Source of the DNA: Paralvinella palmiformis
Lineage: Eukaryota; Annelida; Polychaeta; Terebellida; Alvinellidae
Direction of reading: 5' to 3'
NCBI GenBank assembly: GCA_025642065.1
Contig: JAODUP010000481.1
Coordinates: forward strand, 567,501-631,500
Length of the DNA: 64,000 nt
The notes under the pieces were generated by a model. The model was not told the origin of the DNA and ran no database searches. It was given only the letters and a program-made list of their open reading frames with translations. A program made the translations under genes and the position numbers. Positions 23,561-35,300 of the stretch are shown here, piece by piece (positions within the stretch are counted from its first letter, which is position 1; every line of letters starts with the position of its first letter).

Positions 23561-24564
23561 AAATTCTGAGAGTCGATTTGGGGTGAAGTTAGCATTGGAA
23601 AAGGAAGGTCTTTAAATCACAAAATATACAAATGGAAGCTGTACTCCAGTAGATTCTTAGTATATGTGTGAAGAAATTTCAAATCTGGAAATATTAAAAT
23701 AGTGTTTCTTTTCAAAATGAAATTTATGATAGTATTTGTTTTTTAAATATTCTATAACAATCGATATGTTACATCTGCGCGGTCAGGTAAACACAACACA
23801 GTATTCAAACAATCATATATATATTTCCACGTTAATACACCAGCGGACCACACCAATATATCACCAATTATCTATTTATAAGGTGATTTGATGTTATTGT
23901 GGCTCGCTGTTGTCTTGAGGTGGATATCATCTGAACTCATTTGAAATTCGACAGATATTCACATTCTTATTTTATATACATATCTACCTCGGTTGCCACA
24001 ACGTTGGGCAACTATAATATTAATATAACATCTCTTTGTCAACATATATAATGTAGTGATTATGGTTTTGTTATACGAGAAGCTTACAATATAGAAGAGT
24101 GTCGCACTTCATGATCTAACAGTGACATGCGGGAACGTACACACCAACGCGCACACACGCACTTGCACGGAGAAATACAAAACTACACACATACAAATAG
24201 CTATCACAATGATTGTTGAGTGGAACAACAATCGGACATACACAATCAAGAGCCATAACCTCAAATGCCATTGTTGGTATCAGATCTATTACATTAGTCA
24301 CTCTTAGTTATCTATCTATTAGTCTTCTACTCTTCTTCCTTTTATGTTACAGTTAGCTTCAGAGGTGACAGTCAGCTGACAATAGACCAGACTGAGAGGT
24401 AGACGTAAAAGCTTTGACAATATCATAATGCGTCGAGGTGATGATTGATCATCACAGGTTAATGTTAGATGTAGAGATGGTAGTAAGCATTGAGCTGTAA
24501 TCAGTCATCAAATATTGAATTATGGCAAATAATAAGTACATGATATGTTAGAGTACGAATTCAC
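23561..24564. other. Non-coding, nothing recognised
   Basis: No gene, RNA or repeat landmark that I can support. Confidence 0.4.
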
Positions 24565-24585
24565 CCACACACACACACACACAGA

Positions 24586-24622
<37 letters not shown>

Positions 24623-24632
24623 ACACACACGC
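24565..24632. repeat. (CA)n(GA)n(CA)n microsatellite
   Basis: CA units, then GA units, then CA units. Confidence 0.95.
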
Positions 24633-25540
24633 CGATGTAAATTGTTATAAGAGTGACGAGTAGGTCATAGTATTTATTGGATTTGTATGTTTATGAGGTA
24701 TTTGACCCTCCAGGAAATATCACAAGGCATATTATGCTGCGGTTGAGAAAGTTCCGTTTTCTATGCGTGGAGACCATATTTCCCGGTCCCTGCATTCAAG
24801 AAAAGTTGATCTAGAGCTGTATAATCCATTTACTATTTGCGTCTTTGGGGGGACGCCGTTTAAGTATCTGGCCTGGTTATCCAGCATTTAAATGACTATA
24901 GCAGACACAGTACGCTCTTAAAGCATTGTAAGTACTCCTGACTCAGGAATAGAAACACTGCATCGCATCTCGAGCGGTGCCATTGGACAGAGCTCGCGCG
25001 GTTGGTGTGTTTTATATAACAACTTATACAATTCACCTTGGTTGTATGTGGGAATATAATTATCTTTCCTAGGTCCAGTTATGTCCAGTTTGTACTATGA
25101 CATTCAAGATTAGCTCTAATCTGCTTGTCATAAATAACATATAAGAACTACAATAGCATAAATTAGGTCAGGTTTGAAAATAATAACATAGTTTAAAAAG
25201 TACCAAAGCTATGACGGCTAATACGATCTGCTTCAGCGCAGATGTCAGTCTTTTAATAGTAATTAAGATAAACAGTTTTAATAGTAGTCGCTTCATGACA
25301 CCTGCCCGTTGTAAAAACTGATCTTTGAAGACAGTGACAATTGGGTTATATAGTTTATATAGTATTGCTTTGAAGAAAGATACAGCAATTAGAAATAGCT
25401 ATAAATAGGGCTGCTTAGATAATTAATCTAAACATTCTCACTACTGCCGTGATCTGACTTGAGTATTCTACTCCCAAACTCCACGCCTGTAGGTGATTCG
25501 CCTTTTGTTTTTGCTTGGCGGCTTAGGGACTGGTGAGACA
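24633..25540. other. Non-coding stretch with a GC-richer core
   Basis: About 24700-25020 is richer in GC and CpG than the surroundings (for example 'cgagcggtgccattgg' and 'gagctcgcgcggttgg'). I translated both strands and saw no domain. It could be an unrecognised mobile element. Confidence 0.35.
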
Positions 25541-25549
25541 TTACACATG

Positions 25550-25707
25550 TCTCAGCAAGAAAAGTCGCCACTCTGGATTCAGTCCCCTGAAGAAACGTCC
25601 AGAGTTTGAATTCACGGTTCGAGATTTATCTCAGCAAGAAAAGTCGCCACTCTGTATTCAGTCCCCTGAAGAAACGTCCAGAGTTTGAATTCATGGTTCG
25701 AGATTCT
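25550..25707. repeat. Two tandem copies of a 79-bp unit
   Basis: Units at 25550-25628 and 25629-25707 differ at very few positions. Each runs from 'tctcagcaagaaaagtcgcc' to 'ggttcgagatt'. The unit end resembles a pol III B box (GGTTCGAGATT), and the preceding 25490-25549 text is GC-richer, so this may be a duplicated part of a SINE. A CA/CATA microsatellite follows within 31 bases. The near identity indicates a recent tandem duplication. Confidence 0.9.
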
Positions 25708-25737
25708 CTGTGCCTGTGCCTTATTATACACAGTTAA

Positions 25738-25872
25738 AACACACACACCCCACACACATACATACATGCATACACTTACACACACACTCACACAAACACA
25801 CAAGCACACACATACATACACATAAACAAACACACACATACATACATACATACATACATACATACATACACA
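25738..25872. repeat. (CA)n / (CATA)n microsatellite
   Basis: Imperfect CA repeats ending in a run of CATA units (25841-25870). Confidence 0.95.
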
Positions 25873-26189
25873 CATATCACATGTATAGGGCTGTTTTTGT
25901 CTCTGAGTGAGTGTGTTTATAGTATTTGTTCATTTGATATATTCAACAAAATAGTTCAACCTTCATTATTTATATTATTGCTTGTATTTAGAGCAATTTT
26001 TATTATCAAACAAAATTCACCGTTATTTAGTTGATCAATATATTAACTCGGCTAAAAATAAACCTGGAGTATTCCTTTATTTAACATTATTCCTGTTTGT
26101 CCATACGGAGAGGAATATGGTGTAAATGTGAAGTTTTGAATCTGACTTTTGGCTAGTCAACAGATCGTAAAACAATTCGCCTTCACTAA

Positions 26190-26488
26190 AATCGTTTACC
26201 ACAGAAATATTGCTCCTCACATTTTGTATGTCTAACGTAAGCCAATGTAGCCAGAATTAAAAACGATGGATGTTGTCATTTATATATTACTCCCTAAGAC
26301 CACCATGTTGGGGCTTATAACAACATTTCTTTAAAAAAAAGGTGTCGCTGAGGAACAGATATCCGGCGGTGATGGAGTGAACAACAACATGTTGATGTCG
26401 TCCCCTCTGGTGGTACTCAATCTCTGAATAATGTTTTTTTTTTCTTTCTGAACATTTATATCCTTAAAGAAAATTACCTAATTAGCAC

Positions 26489-26577
<89 letters not shown>

Positions 26578-27340
26578 CATTATAATATTACCGAAACATA
26601 ATAACATAATTGATGTATTTGTTGAATATATGTGTGGGCGTATGTGATAAGTATAAATGGCACACTAACGTTGTTTCTATGTGTTTATTTCTGAAGTTGT
26701 AGTTGGTGGTGAATATTAAAGGAATAATGCCATTGCAGGATAACTGTTATGGATTACACTAGTTACTTTTAGGGTAAGATTAGGTTTCCAGGTTCAGAGA
26801 TTATTCAAACAATTGTCACATCAATTCTATACACACACGTATATAACGCACGTAGGTTTCTTATAGGACACCTAGCTTTAATTTCTGCAATAGTTATGCT
26901 TGTTACTTAAGACTATAACAATTCGTGTTTTATATATCTAGTATTAAAAGCTCAATTGGAATTAATTGATAACCAGTAGTTTCTAAAGAAAGAAAAGTTG
27001 TTTGAGATCAACTAAATGGAGCTTTTGGGTATGGGCAGTAAATGTTATTGATTGAACATAAAATTAGCAAGAAATATATCTTTGTAAAAGGTTCCAATAT
27101 TACCCAGTGATTTATTAAATACTAAAACATGTTTCAAATATTTATAAAAAAAGATGAAAAGTGTAAACATATTTTCTGTCGTCCATTAATATCCTCTGAG
27201 AGGAAAATGAATATAAGATGGGAGATATCAGAGCATTCACTAAAAGTTATAATTACTTTGCTTGACATTAAATCTATTAATATCCATCTTGTAACATATA
27301 TTCCCAATGCTATTATTTCTTGTGCACCATATTATAGAAT
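26190..27340. repeat. Duplicated block 'f', copy 3
   Basis: Matches the left part of copy 2 ('gtcgctgaggaacagatatcc', 'ggcggtgatggagtgaacaac') and the central part of all copies ('aagattaggtttccagg', 'cctagctttaatttct', 'aattgataacca', 'cagtgatttatta'). A long TA microsatellite (26491-26575) interrupts it. It lacks the extra 320 bases seen at 4589-4908. The frame at 27129-27377 is in this block and is not kept in the other copies. Confidence 0.75.
26491..26575. repeat. (TA)n microsatellite
   Basis: Uninterrupted TA run inside block f copy 3. Confidence 0.95.
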
Positions 27341-27387
27341 TAAGCACAGTTCAATAATAATAGGCAAAATAAGGTAAACCTCATTGA

Positions 27388-27603
27388 TAGTAATGAAGAA
27401 CATATTTGCAATTCCTTCTGATGTGTCATATATTAATTGCTACGAGTGACAACAAAGGAAGTATAGCACTCGTAGCGTAGACAGATGCATCTTTTAGCAA
27501 CGGCATAATGATATTGCTGAATGTCGTTAAAGTATCTGTGAATAGTCGTTTGGAGAATTATCGGTCATTTTCTCTTGTTCAAACACCGAACAGACTATTG
27601 TTA
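27388..27603 (-). repeat. Interspersed repeat, inverted relative of 44497-44722
   Basis: The reverse complement of this stretch matches 44497-44722: 'tcggtgtttgaa', 'aatgaccgataatt(c/t)', 'ccaaacgactattca', 'aagatgcatct', 'gtcactcgt(a/g)gcaattaata' and 'tatgacaca'. The two copies are moderately diverged. No coding frame is shared. Together with the TA tract and the repeat at 27680 it could form one longer element, but the 44.5-kb copy lacks those parts. Confidence 0.75.
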
Positions 27604-27607
27604 TGAT

Positions 27608-27610
27608 ATT

Positions 27611-27680
<70 letters not shown>
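27608..27680. repeat. (TA)n microsatellite
   Basis: A TA run with one 'aaa' interruption, placed exactly between two interspersed repeats. Confidence 0.95.
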
Positions 27681-27683
<3 letters not shown>

Positions 27684-27912
27684 ATGTTTGTAAGGTCGAG
27701 GATATGATTAACATAATAATACAACTATCTATAATTGATATTTAGACAGTTTCCTACACTCAGCTAGGCATGAAGCTTATGTTATGGGTTCATTTTCTCG
27801 GCACAGCTTAGCACACGCTGTTATCAATTAATCTGTTAGATGAGGACATGCATAGACAGTATTGGCTAGATAACTGCTTGTTTTCCATTCATTTTGGTGA
27901 AATATACTTTAT
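27681..27912 (-). repeat. Interspersed repeat, second arm of the near-identical inverted pair
   Basis: Reverse complement of 22036-22273; see that entry. It begins at the TA tract with 'cgaatgtttgtaaggtcgag' and ends near 'ttggtgaaatatactttatg'. Confidence 0.85.
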
Positions 27913-29449
27913 GATATGACATGACAATGATACGACACGAAAAGACGGTGCAGCCATCTTTCTAACTGTCCTGAATGGAGATATTGAGGTGGCGTTTCCG
28001 ATCTTATCTGGGCAGTATATATCGCAATTATATATGATTAGACGTGTAGTTGATATATTGGCTACGCATGACATTTTGACATATAATCTACTTTATTGCT
28101 GTTCAAATATATTCCTAGACAAAGCTGAAAATGTCACATCACACAAAAATATACATACAATATTGGATGCCACATTGATGATAAAATTCCCCGATGACAT
28201 AAGTCGGGAAACAAGCATTTGTACCTATAAATGACTTCGTATATAGCGATTTCGCAATGACCATCAGATGAACGAAGAGGCATAAACATAATAACTGGAT
28301 ACACCACCATTGTGATAAGTTCTCACCGAACCAAAATTAATTAAAATGGCTAAGCAGTGTTAGCCAGTGTATTTGTAACGAAGTTTGGTGTAAATGGTTC
28401 ATTTTTTTTCCAATCTGTATAGCTTTCTATCTAGTCATTGCGTTAACAATTCTTTTTCGCGCTATCGTAATTGGTGCAATGACGGGTAACAAGCGACATT
28501 TTGTCACTAAAAATTACTGATGGCCGGAAATATGTATCTTAGTTTGGAGGAATTCAATGATTAATGGAATTATTCATGTTCAATCTTTATAAAGTTTGCG
28601 ATTAATTATAACATTTTAAGGTTTTAGCATTTGCTTTAGATATTAATGCCAATTTGTATCAATTACGATATGTACATAGAATAACTTTAACAATACTGGA
28701 AAAGTGTATGAATTTCACAACTCTAATCATAATCTATACATTAAAGTTAATAAATAGGTTTTCCCAGGTCAACGCTAATAATTTATTCTATGCACCTTAG
28801 GTAACAGAAATGTGACTAATAGCGTTAGTATGATATACAATTTCGCACTGACCATTGACTAATCGCTATTCCACTCATATCACTCATATTAAATATTTTG
28901 TTGCCATGACGCATTTTAGATTGTTGTTTTTTCTACGGATAAAGTATTTGCTAACTCGCTTCAAGTTTCTATTTGTTTGTTTATATTTTTACAAAAGCGT
29001 GAATTACATAGTATGCTCATTCAAGTATGCCCAGTCTTTTTATTAAGTTTCTTTATTTCTTTGTTTCTTTTCTTTAATCATGAAACTAAGTAATCATATT
29101 GTTGATACTATAATGACTGCCTCATAGGATTATATGTTTCATGCATACAAAAACTACCATATTGTATTTAACTCAACTTGACGCGTAATGACTACCCTTC
29201 GTTTTGGTTTTCGATATATCTTACCTGATTTAAATATAAAGCTGATTTTTGACTAATCTTATTTATTTTATATTTTACCACGCTCTGCTACTTACTATGT
29301 ATATAGTCACGACATTCTACTAAAAATCCTTCAATCATTTAACGGATTAGTTTTCAATGGGATTTTATTATAAATTACAATCTAGCACTCAGATAATCCT
29401 TTACTCTAATGTGATTCGAACTGTTTTATGGCGACATATATTTGTACAG
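27913..29449. other. Non-coding, nothing recognised
   Basis: AT-rich. Short frames at 27989-28234 and 28855-29046 show no motif. Confidence 0.4.
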
Positions 29450-29870
29450 AACATTACCTTGAAAAATAATCAACAAAGGTAACAAGGTCAAATGAAACAT
29501 GGAACATCACTTAGTCTTAAGCTATGAATCAAAGTCCAGGCCTGGAGTTATGTGTTCAATTCCGCTATCTGTTTCACCCACGGTGGCGTTCAGTACAGAT
29601 TGCAACGTTTATTACCTTGAGCAGGTTATTATATTTGAATGAAAATATAATGAAGTGAGTTGACTACGGTCAGACCAGAAGCATTATATCATCATAATAC
29701 CAAGATTATTATAACGGATTTCAGACGTTATTGGTTTTGGTCAAGCTATTTACCTTTATATTGTACGATGAGAGTTAACCCTGAGGGGCATGATGTGATT
29801 GAAGGAACTGACGTGCTTAATGAATATTAATAATGTGGCCTGTTGTTATTGCCAATATGGCTGTCAGGGG
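29450..29870. repeat. Duplicated block 'e', copy 2
   Basis: Direct-orientation match to 21430-21830, including 'gtacgatgagagtta' and 'ctgacgtgcttaat'. Confidence 0.75.
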
Positions 29871-30059
29871 TATTATAGACCAAATGATATATAAGTTGTT
29901 TCCTGCGTTACCTAACCGGGTTTATAATTCTGTATAAATACAGTTATTTGGTGCCCAGCCATCAGAAACAATATGGAAATAAATCGCTATCATCGTGCTA
30001 CCTTTACTATTAATAATGTTAATGCAACAAAAAGAATAGCAATGGCAACAGCAAGAACA

Positions 30060-30380
30060 TAACTTATTATTATTATTATTATTGTAGTTTTAGTAATAAT
30101 AATAGTAGTAGTAGTAATAGTTGTAAAAGTAGTAATAGTAGTAGTAGTAGTTATTGCAGTGTTAGTATTATTGTTATTAAAATTATTAGTATTAGTAGTA
30201 GTAGTAGTAGTAGTAGTTTTAGTAGTAGAAGTAGTAATAATAGTAGTAGTAGTAGCAGCAGCAGTAAGACTAGTAGTATTTATTTTAAGATTTGTATTAC
30301 GACTAACAACAACTGCTATTACTTCTACAACAACAACAACAACTACTACTACTACCTCAACTACTATTACTGTAATTGCC
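30060..30380. repeat. Degenerate (GTA)n / (ACT)n tract
   Basis: Long trinucleotide-rich stretch of GTA/TAA units followed by AAC/ACT units. It keeps frames open on both strands (up to 172 codons), but these are valine/threonine low-complexity readings and not genes. Confidence 0.9.
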
Positions 30381-30539
30381 AATGTATCTACTACCAGTAT
30401 CATTGTTACTATGGCGTATGCTACTACTGTTGCTGTTATTTGTGCTCGTTGTAAAATGACTGTTGTAATGTAACACTTCGTGTCGTGCAACAAAATGTGT
30501 ATTATCAATATGTGAACAGTTTGGGTAGGAGTATAAAGT

Positions 30540-31160
30540 CAAATTTAGTTCAGATAAAAGTCATATTACAGTATGTAGATATGCATACGTTGTACCAAGA
30601 GGTGACTTTGTCATGAATGGGTAAGTTATCCTATTACTGAATTATGTGACACATTTGGGTCACGATATTGGTAACAAATACTGAATGCAAAAAGTTGGTA
30701 ATTGATAATGTCATTAGTGATTTAATTACCCATAGCAATTTTGTTTTATCAAAATTTGGCTCTTGTGACAGTAATATACATAATTATCCATTTCGAACAT
30801 ATTGTACAAGTTACTATGGCTCTCCGCTTTTGAGCTTGTCTGATAACTATATTGAAAGATTTTATTGTAACTGGCGAAAATGTGTTCGACGTGTTTCGAA
30901 TGTTCCTCGAAACACACATTGTAGAGTGGAAAAATAGTGAAATACAGTTATTGTCAAGATTTTTAAAGTTTTACCTTTGTGTTATGAATAGTGAAAATCA
31001 TATTGTGTCAATTTATGCTAAGGTATGTGTCACCTCATTATCCGTTGTTGCTAGAAATAGACGCATGTTACTATATAAATTAAATGATGATGGTCAAATT
31101 TTGGAAAAACCTAAATATATTATTAAGAAACAAACTTGTCTCAACAGACGGTGACGATAA
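30540..31160 (+). mobile_element. LINE C-terminal fragment (after the RT core)
   Basis: Two frames together give the end of a non-LTR retrotransposon ORF2. In order: a thumb-like 'KSHITVCRYA', 'THLGHDIGNKY', 'LSKFGSCDSNIHNYPF' and then 'RTYCTSYYGSPLLSLSDNY'. These lead into 'CNWRKCVRRVSNVPRNTHC', then, after a frame change near 30940, 'IQLLSRFLKFYLCVMNSE'. The 'YCTSxYGS...WRKCxRRVWxLPxxTHC' series is a conserved C-terminal module of a widespread invertebrate LINE group that I recognise but cannot name securely. The catalytic RT core and endonuclease are absent. A frameshift and in-frame stops mark it as inactive. It follows the trinucleotide tract directly. Confidence 0.75.
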
Positions 31161-31559
31161 CATTGCTTAGAGAAAAGCATCTGACATCAAAGAATTGTAT
31201 TTAATGAGAGATGATTCAGTATATACAGTGTTAGGTAATAATGAAATATTTACTTTGCTATATGACCTATGATACTACATGTCTAATAATATATGAATTT
31301 TAATGGAGCTCCTGTTTTTTTTTTGCTTTTTTCTTCCTTTTCTTTCATCACTATATCATGTTTCATGTTTCTGCACTATCTTGTATTATTGTACTGTATA
31401 CATATGTATAGTATGAATAAATTATAGATATAAACATATATCAATAGCAAATTAATTATAAAAAAACAGATGTTGCTGATAATATATACATGTCTTTTAG
31501 AGACAGAAGACAAGATAGCACAACACATACCCAGCAGCCCTTATGGTATGACTCCTTGA
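31161..31559. other. Non-coding, nothing recognised
   Basis: Possible LINE 3' untranslated sequence, with a T-rich run at 31316-31350 and an 'aataaa' at 31416. No target duplication was found. Confidence 0.35.
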
Positions 31560-31910
31560 CATGATACACATAGGAAGGATTAGGGTTTCGCTCAGTAAAT
31601 ATAACTGTGTGATAGGTGTTAATATTTGGTCTGAAAAGGTATATGGTGAACTTGGTGATGCGCAAATATAACAGAAGAACAATTTAATGTTCGTTGATTG
31701 TTGTTATTCTATCTGATTTTATATTGTTTCACTGATGATGGTTTGTCAGAAGATCTTTCCTATTGGCTGAAATCTGGCAAATAATGAAACAACAGAAATG
31801 TTACGTGAATTTAAAATCAAATATAGTTTAGAATAATAACATGAAGGAAGTATGAATTTCTTTTCCTCTCACTGCGCCAGCCTGTAACACTTCGATAAAC
31901 AACCACACAC
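31560..31910. repeat. Duplicated block 'd', copy 2
   Basis: Matches 17180-17560 in order and ends, like it, at a CA microsatellite after 'tatgaatttcttttcc' and 'gcgccagcc'. Confidence 0.75.
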
Positions 31911-31912
31911 TC

Positions 31913-31994
<82 letters not shown>

Positions 31995-32072
31995 GCACAC
32001 ACACACACACACGCACACACACACACACACACACATACACACACACACACACACACAAACACAGACAGACAC
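31911..32072. repeat. Long (CA)n microsatellite
   Basis: Near-perfect CA repeat with a few CG units. The three overlapping cysteine/valine frames on the minus strand come from it. Confidence 0.95.
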
Positions 32073-32719
32073 ACGCATTTGATTGATCTTAGAAATAAGT
32101 TCACAATGAGAGAGAAATAACGGATATATTCCCCATAGCTTGGTACATATTGTATTAACAGTTTGATTGTGATTTGCAACACATAATACAATATAAATAT
32201 TTTATGTTTTGTAGACGACCAATAAACAAATTATGACAGAGGTGAAAATATAATGGTAATGGCGCTTCCGTGTGGTGGGATGTCTTGTTCAAGGAGTGCA
32301 GTTTGAAGTACATGTTTGGGCATCTTCGGGTTTATCGATCGATAACAGTCTACATGTATGTCTTTAGTGATAGTTTCATAGAATACGCGTTTTATATTAA
32401 TAATCTGGTTAGCGGACAGGTATGCATGTAAATCAGATATGATTGTGCTATCAACTTCTAAACATCGAATTCAAAGCGTACGCAACCGGAGATACTTCCG
32501 AGACGGATTTGCAAATACGAACTACATGTAAGAAAGATAGCTGTGAATTCACAACAACAAAGAACTCAAGAGAATGAGATAAAAAGGTGATGTTAGAAAA
32601 CGTTGTCAAAAAGGATGATTAGAGATAACTCTACCTATCGTACTCTTTGAAAATGAGCAATCTACGAACAATAAAGTCGATGCAATATATGCAAGAGCAA
32701 AAGTTTGACAGAATATCGT
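32073..32719. other. Non-coding, nothing recognised
   Basis: No supported feature. Confidence 0.4.
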
Positions 32720-33620
32720 GATTCATTTGTTCTGTGTTTCTCTGAAACTTGGCTCAGCCCAGATATCCGAGATGGCTATCTTGATAACCTTAATATAATT
32801 CGTGGTGAAACTATTGATCTATCTCTTCGTAACATATCTAATGCAAAATAATCAATGTTACTAGAAATATCCATTAGATACATCATATCACAACCTAGTT
32901 CTTATATGACCATAAGATAATATAAGAGAAATCTTTATTTCAGTTCGGTAATACATACACAACTAAAATTAGCTAAGGTGATCCATGATACAACATATAA
33001 CGGATGAACATGTAAAATAATTGATATTGTTTAATACACTCAATATTAATAATGTACTGTAATTTGCTATAATGTGGTAGCACCATTTTATAATACCAAA
33101 CGCAAGAGTGAGAAAATAGCAACAAGAGTGGTAAAAATGTGGGATTTAGATAGAGTAGATACATATTTATCAATTCCTCTTAATCAACTAAATAATTCGT
33201 TGATTCAGTATATGAATGCAAAAAACGTTGGAGAACAAAACCTGGTGACACCCAAAACTGAGAAATATTTCTCAAATAACAAACCATGCGTTACAAAATA
33301 ATTAAAGGATAAGTTAAAAGAAAAGGTTTCCTCAAGCCCACAGTAAAATAAAACTAAACACTCCCCAGAATGCACGAGATAAGGAAATTAGGATCTGCAC
33401 TTCTTTTCTTAATATATACAAATCTACTAGAATCCCTATATGAAAACAAGAGCACGTTAATTATGCTGATGATATTGTTATTGGTTTAGTTGAAAACAAT
33501 CATATTATTAACTATCAAAAACAGGTTATTGATTTTGTTTCATGATGTAATTATCACAGTATAATCTGGAATGAAAAAGGAACTAGGTAACTAATATTTC
33601 TTAAAGGTCACATGAAAAGG
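32720..33620 (+). mobile_element. LINE relic, left part (endonuclease to RT palm)
   Basis: Broken plus-strand frames give 'SFVLCFSETWLSPDIRDGY', an endonuclease motif of apurinic-type LINE nucleases (TETWL class), near 32727. Then comes a linker region with 'YFSNNKPCVTK' and 'LKDKLKEKV' (33074-33330), resembling the 'KPWITKxLK' motif that precedes RT. Finally 'DDIVIGLVENN' and 'INYQKQVIDFVS' near 33467-33540 give the catalytic Asp pair with its downstream helix, followed by 'CNYHSIIWNEKGT'. Much of the endonuclease and N-terminal RT is missing or scrambled. The element stops near 33620, and its expected continuation (the 'FKYLGV' thumb motif) appears at 36085, on the far side of an opposite-strand LINE. 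Confidence 0.7.
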
Positions 33621-33719
33621 GTTCCTAAGTTAGTCAAAATGTCAGTGCTTTTTATTAAAATCCATTTCAGTCAAATATATAATTTATTTATTTCCCAATG
33701 CTTTAAAGCTTGCCTTGCT

Positions 33720-33720
33720 A

Positions 33721-33752
<32 letters not shown>
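33720..33752. repeat. (AAT)n microsatellite, LINE 3' tail
   Basis: It sits at the 3' end of the minus-strand LINE that follows. The related fragment at 59.3 kb has an (AAT)n tract at the same place. Confidence 0.9.
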
Positions 33753-35300
33753 TATTAAATAAAGTGCCCTTACTAGCAGGAGCCATTCAAAGACGCGGTA
33801 CAAATAATATGTAATATAATAATACCTCACATAATATGTCTGTTAACACCCTGTAATGATTTTAAAGATATTAATTATTTAGCTGTGAAAGCGACCTTAA
33901 ATAGGTGTGTTTTTAAAAGGGATTTAAAATTTTCAAGAAACGACCCATTTCCAATATTTGCCGGCAACCTATTCCACAAAGTCTGGGGCTGCAACACTAA
34001 ACGCACAATCATCAGACTGTAGTTTTAAGGTTATTATTGATTAAATATTTGTTTAGATGGAAAGTAACTAACTTTAGATAAAAATGTAAGATTTGAAACA
34101 GGTCTGTAATTGTTAGAGTCCATTGTGTGGTTTTTATTAATGGTTTTACAAGGGCAGCTTTCATGGATCTTAGAAAAAACACCCAGAGATAATGATTTAT
34201 TAACTATAGTTGTAATTGGGTTTATCAAAACATCCAGACAATCTTTCACAAGCCACGTAGGTATTGGTTCAACAGCACAGAAAATATTAGATGACTTTTT
34301 CAGCAACTGCCTGATATCAGGCTCAAATGTATCCATCATGGATATGTAGGACTCTTCTACCAATGGCTTACCCTGTGATAAGGTGCTTGAATGAAACCCA
34401 CTATGTGTATTTAATATTTATTGACAGAAGAAGTTATTAAAACAATGGGCCATATCTTTATCTGAGTTGATAATATTTGGAAGGACAGTTTGACTTTTAT
34501 GTAATACTTTATTCATAACACTGAAAACAGTCCTTTAATTTCCCTTGGATGCCTTGATCTCTTTATTATGGTATTCTGATTTAGCAGAGGTAAGGGTATT
34601 TTTAACTAGAATTTTCCTTACCATGAATACTTCATAATGAACACACAAACTAATCCTGATCCAAAGCCACTCACATTAGCTTGTGTGTCTCTTATTACAC
34701 TATGAAAGCATTGGTCTTCTTGGCATTTTCCTTGTCCTAATAGGTGTATGCTTATCTACAATGTCTCTCAGTGTACCATTATAGATATCCACCAGATAAT
34801 CCACATAATCCGGTGCATCCAATGCCAGAGAAGAAGCCCGCACAACAAGAAAAGCCTCCTTGTCAATCGGCTTATATTTTCTATATGAAATACCTTTAGC
34901 TGAAGCAGATTGTTTCTGTAAATATACATTAATGTTAATACGGAGATGATCAGACAGCATGGAAGACACAGCCACACCCTTAAACAAATTTTCAGGTAGA
35001 TAATCGGTAGATAATAGCTACACTTTGCCCAAAAATAAAACTCAGTTGATAATTTTCAAAACACTTAGCCTGAAAGCTCAAATGGGTTTCACACTTCAAC
35101 GAATCACGGAGAAGAATGCCGACTCCCCCAACTTTCTTGTGAATCCGGTGTGAAACATTACCAGTCAGCCAAGTCTCTGTCATGACAAGAGCATCAAGAT
35201 CCATATCCTCAATAACATCAGATATTTCATCAGATTTATTATAGATCGACTGACAATTTATAAGACCAATATTTACATATTGTACAGCTAATATTTCACA
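33720..35300 (-). mobile_element. CR1/L2-type LINE, internally deleted, nested in another LINE
   Basis: From 35300 downward: an endonuclease start 'INCQSIYNKSDEISD' and 'LDALVMTETWLTG', then 'GGVGILLRDSLK' and 'SFQAKCFENYQL'. Next are 'VAVSSMLSDHLRI' (the endonuclease SDH motif, 34925-34985) and a linker with 'YRKYKPIDKEAF' and 'DIVDKHTPIRTRKMP'. The RT entrance follows as 'PTWLVKDCLDVL', 'NKSLSLGVFSKI' and 'NNYRPVSNLTFLSKV' (34060-34290). The text then jumps at about 34010-34060 to the C terminus 'QTLWNRLPANI' and 'FKSLLKTHLFKVAF', and ends in 3' UTR and an (AAT)n tail. RT motifs with the catalytic FADD are deleted, as are parts of the endonuclease. Keeping both ends but losing the middle differs from ordinary 5' truncation. 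It separates two halves of a plus-strand LINE. Confidence 0.8.

Noticed and set aside
29990..30508. 172-codon minus-strand open frame, the longest in the window
   Set aside because: It is mostly threonine, valine and isoleucine translated from a degenerate GTA/ACT repeat. Both strands are open through the repeat and no domain is present.
31817..32191. Three overlapping cysteine/valine-rich frames
   Set aside because: Translations of the (CA)n microsatellite at 31911-32072.
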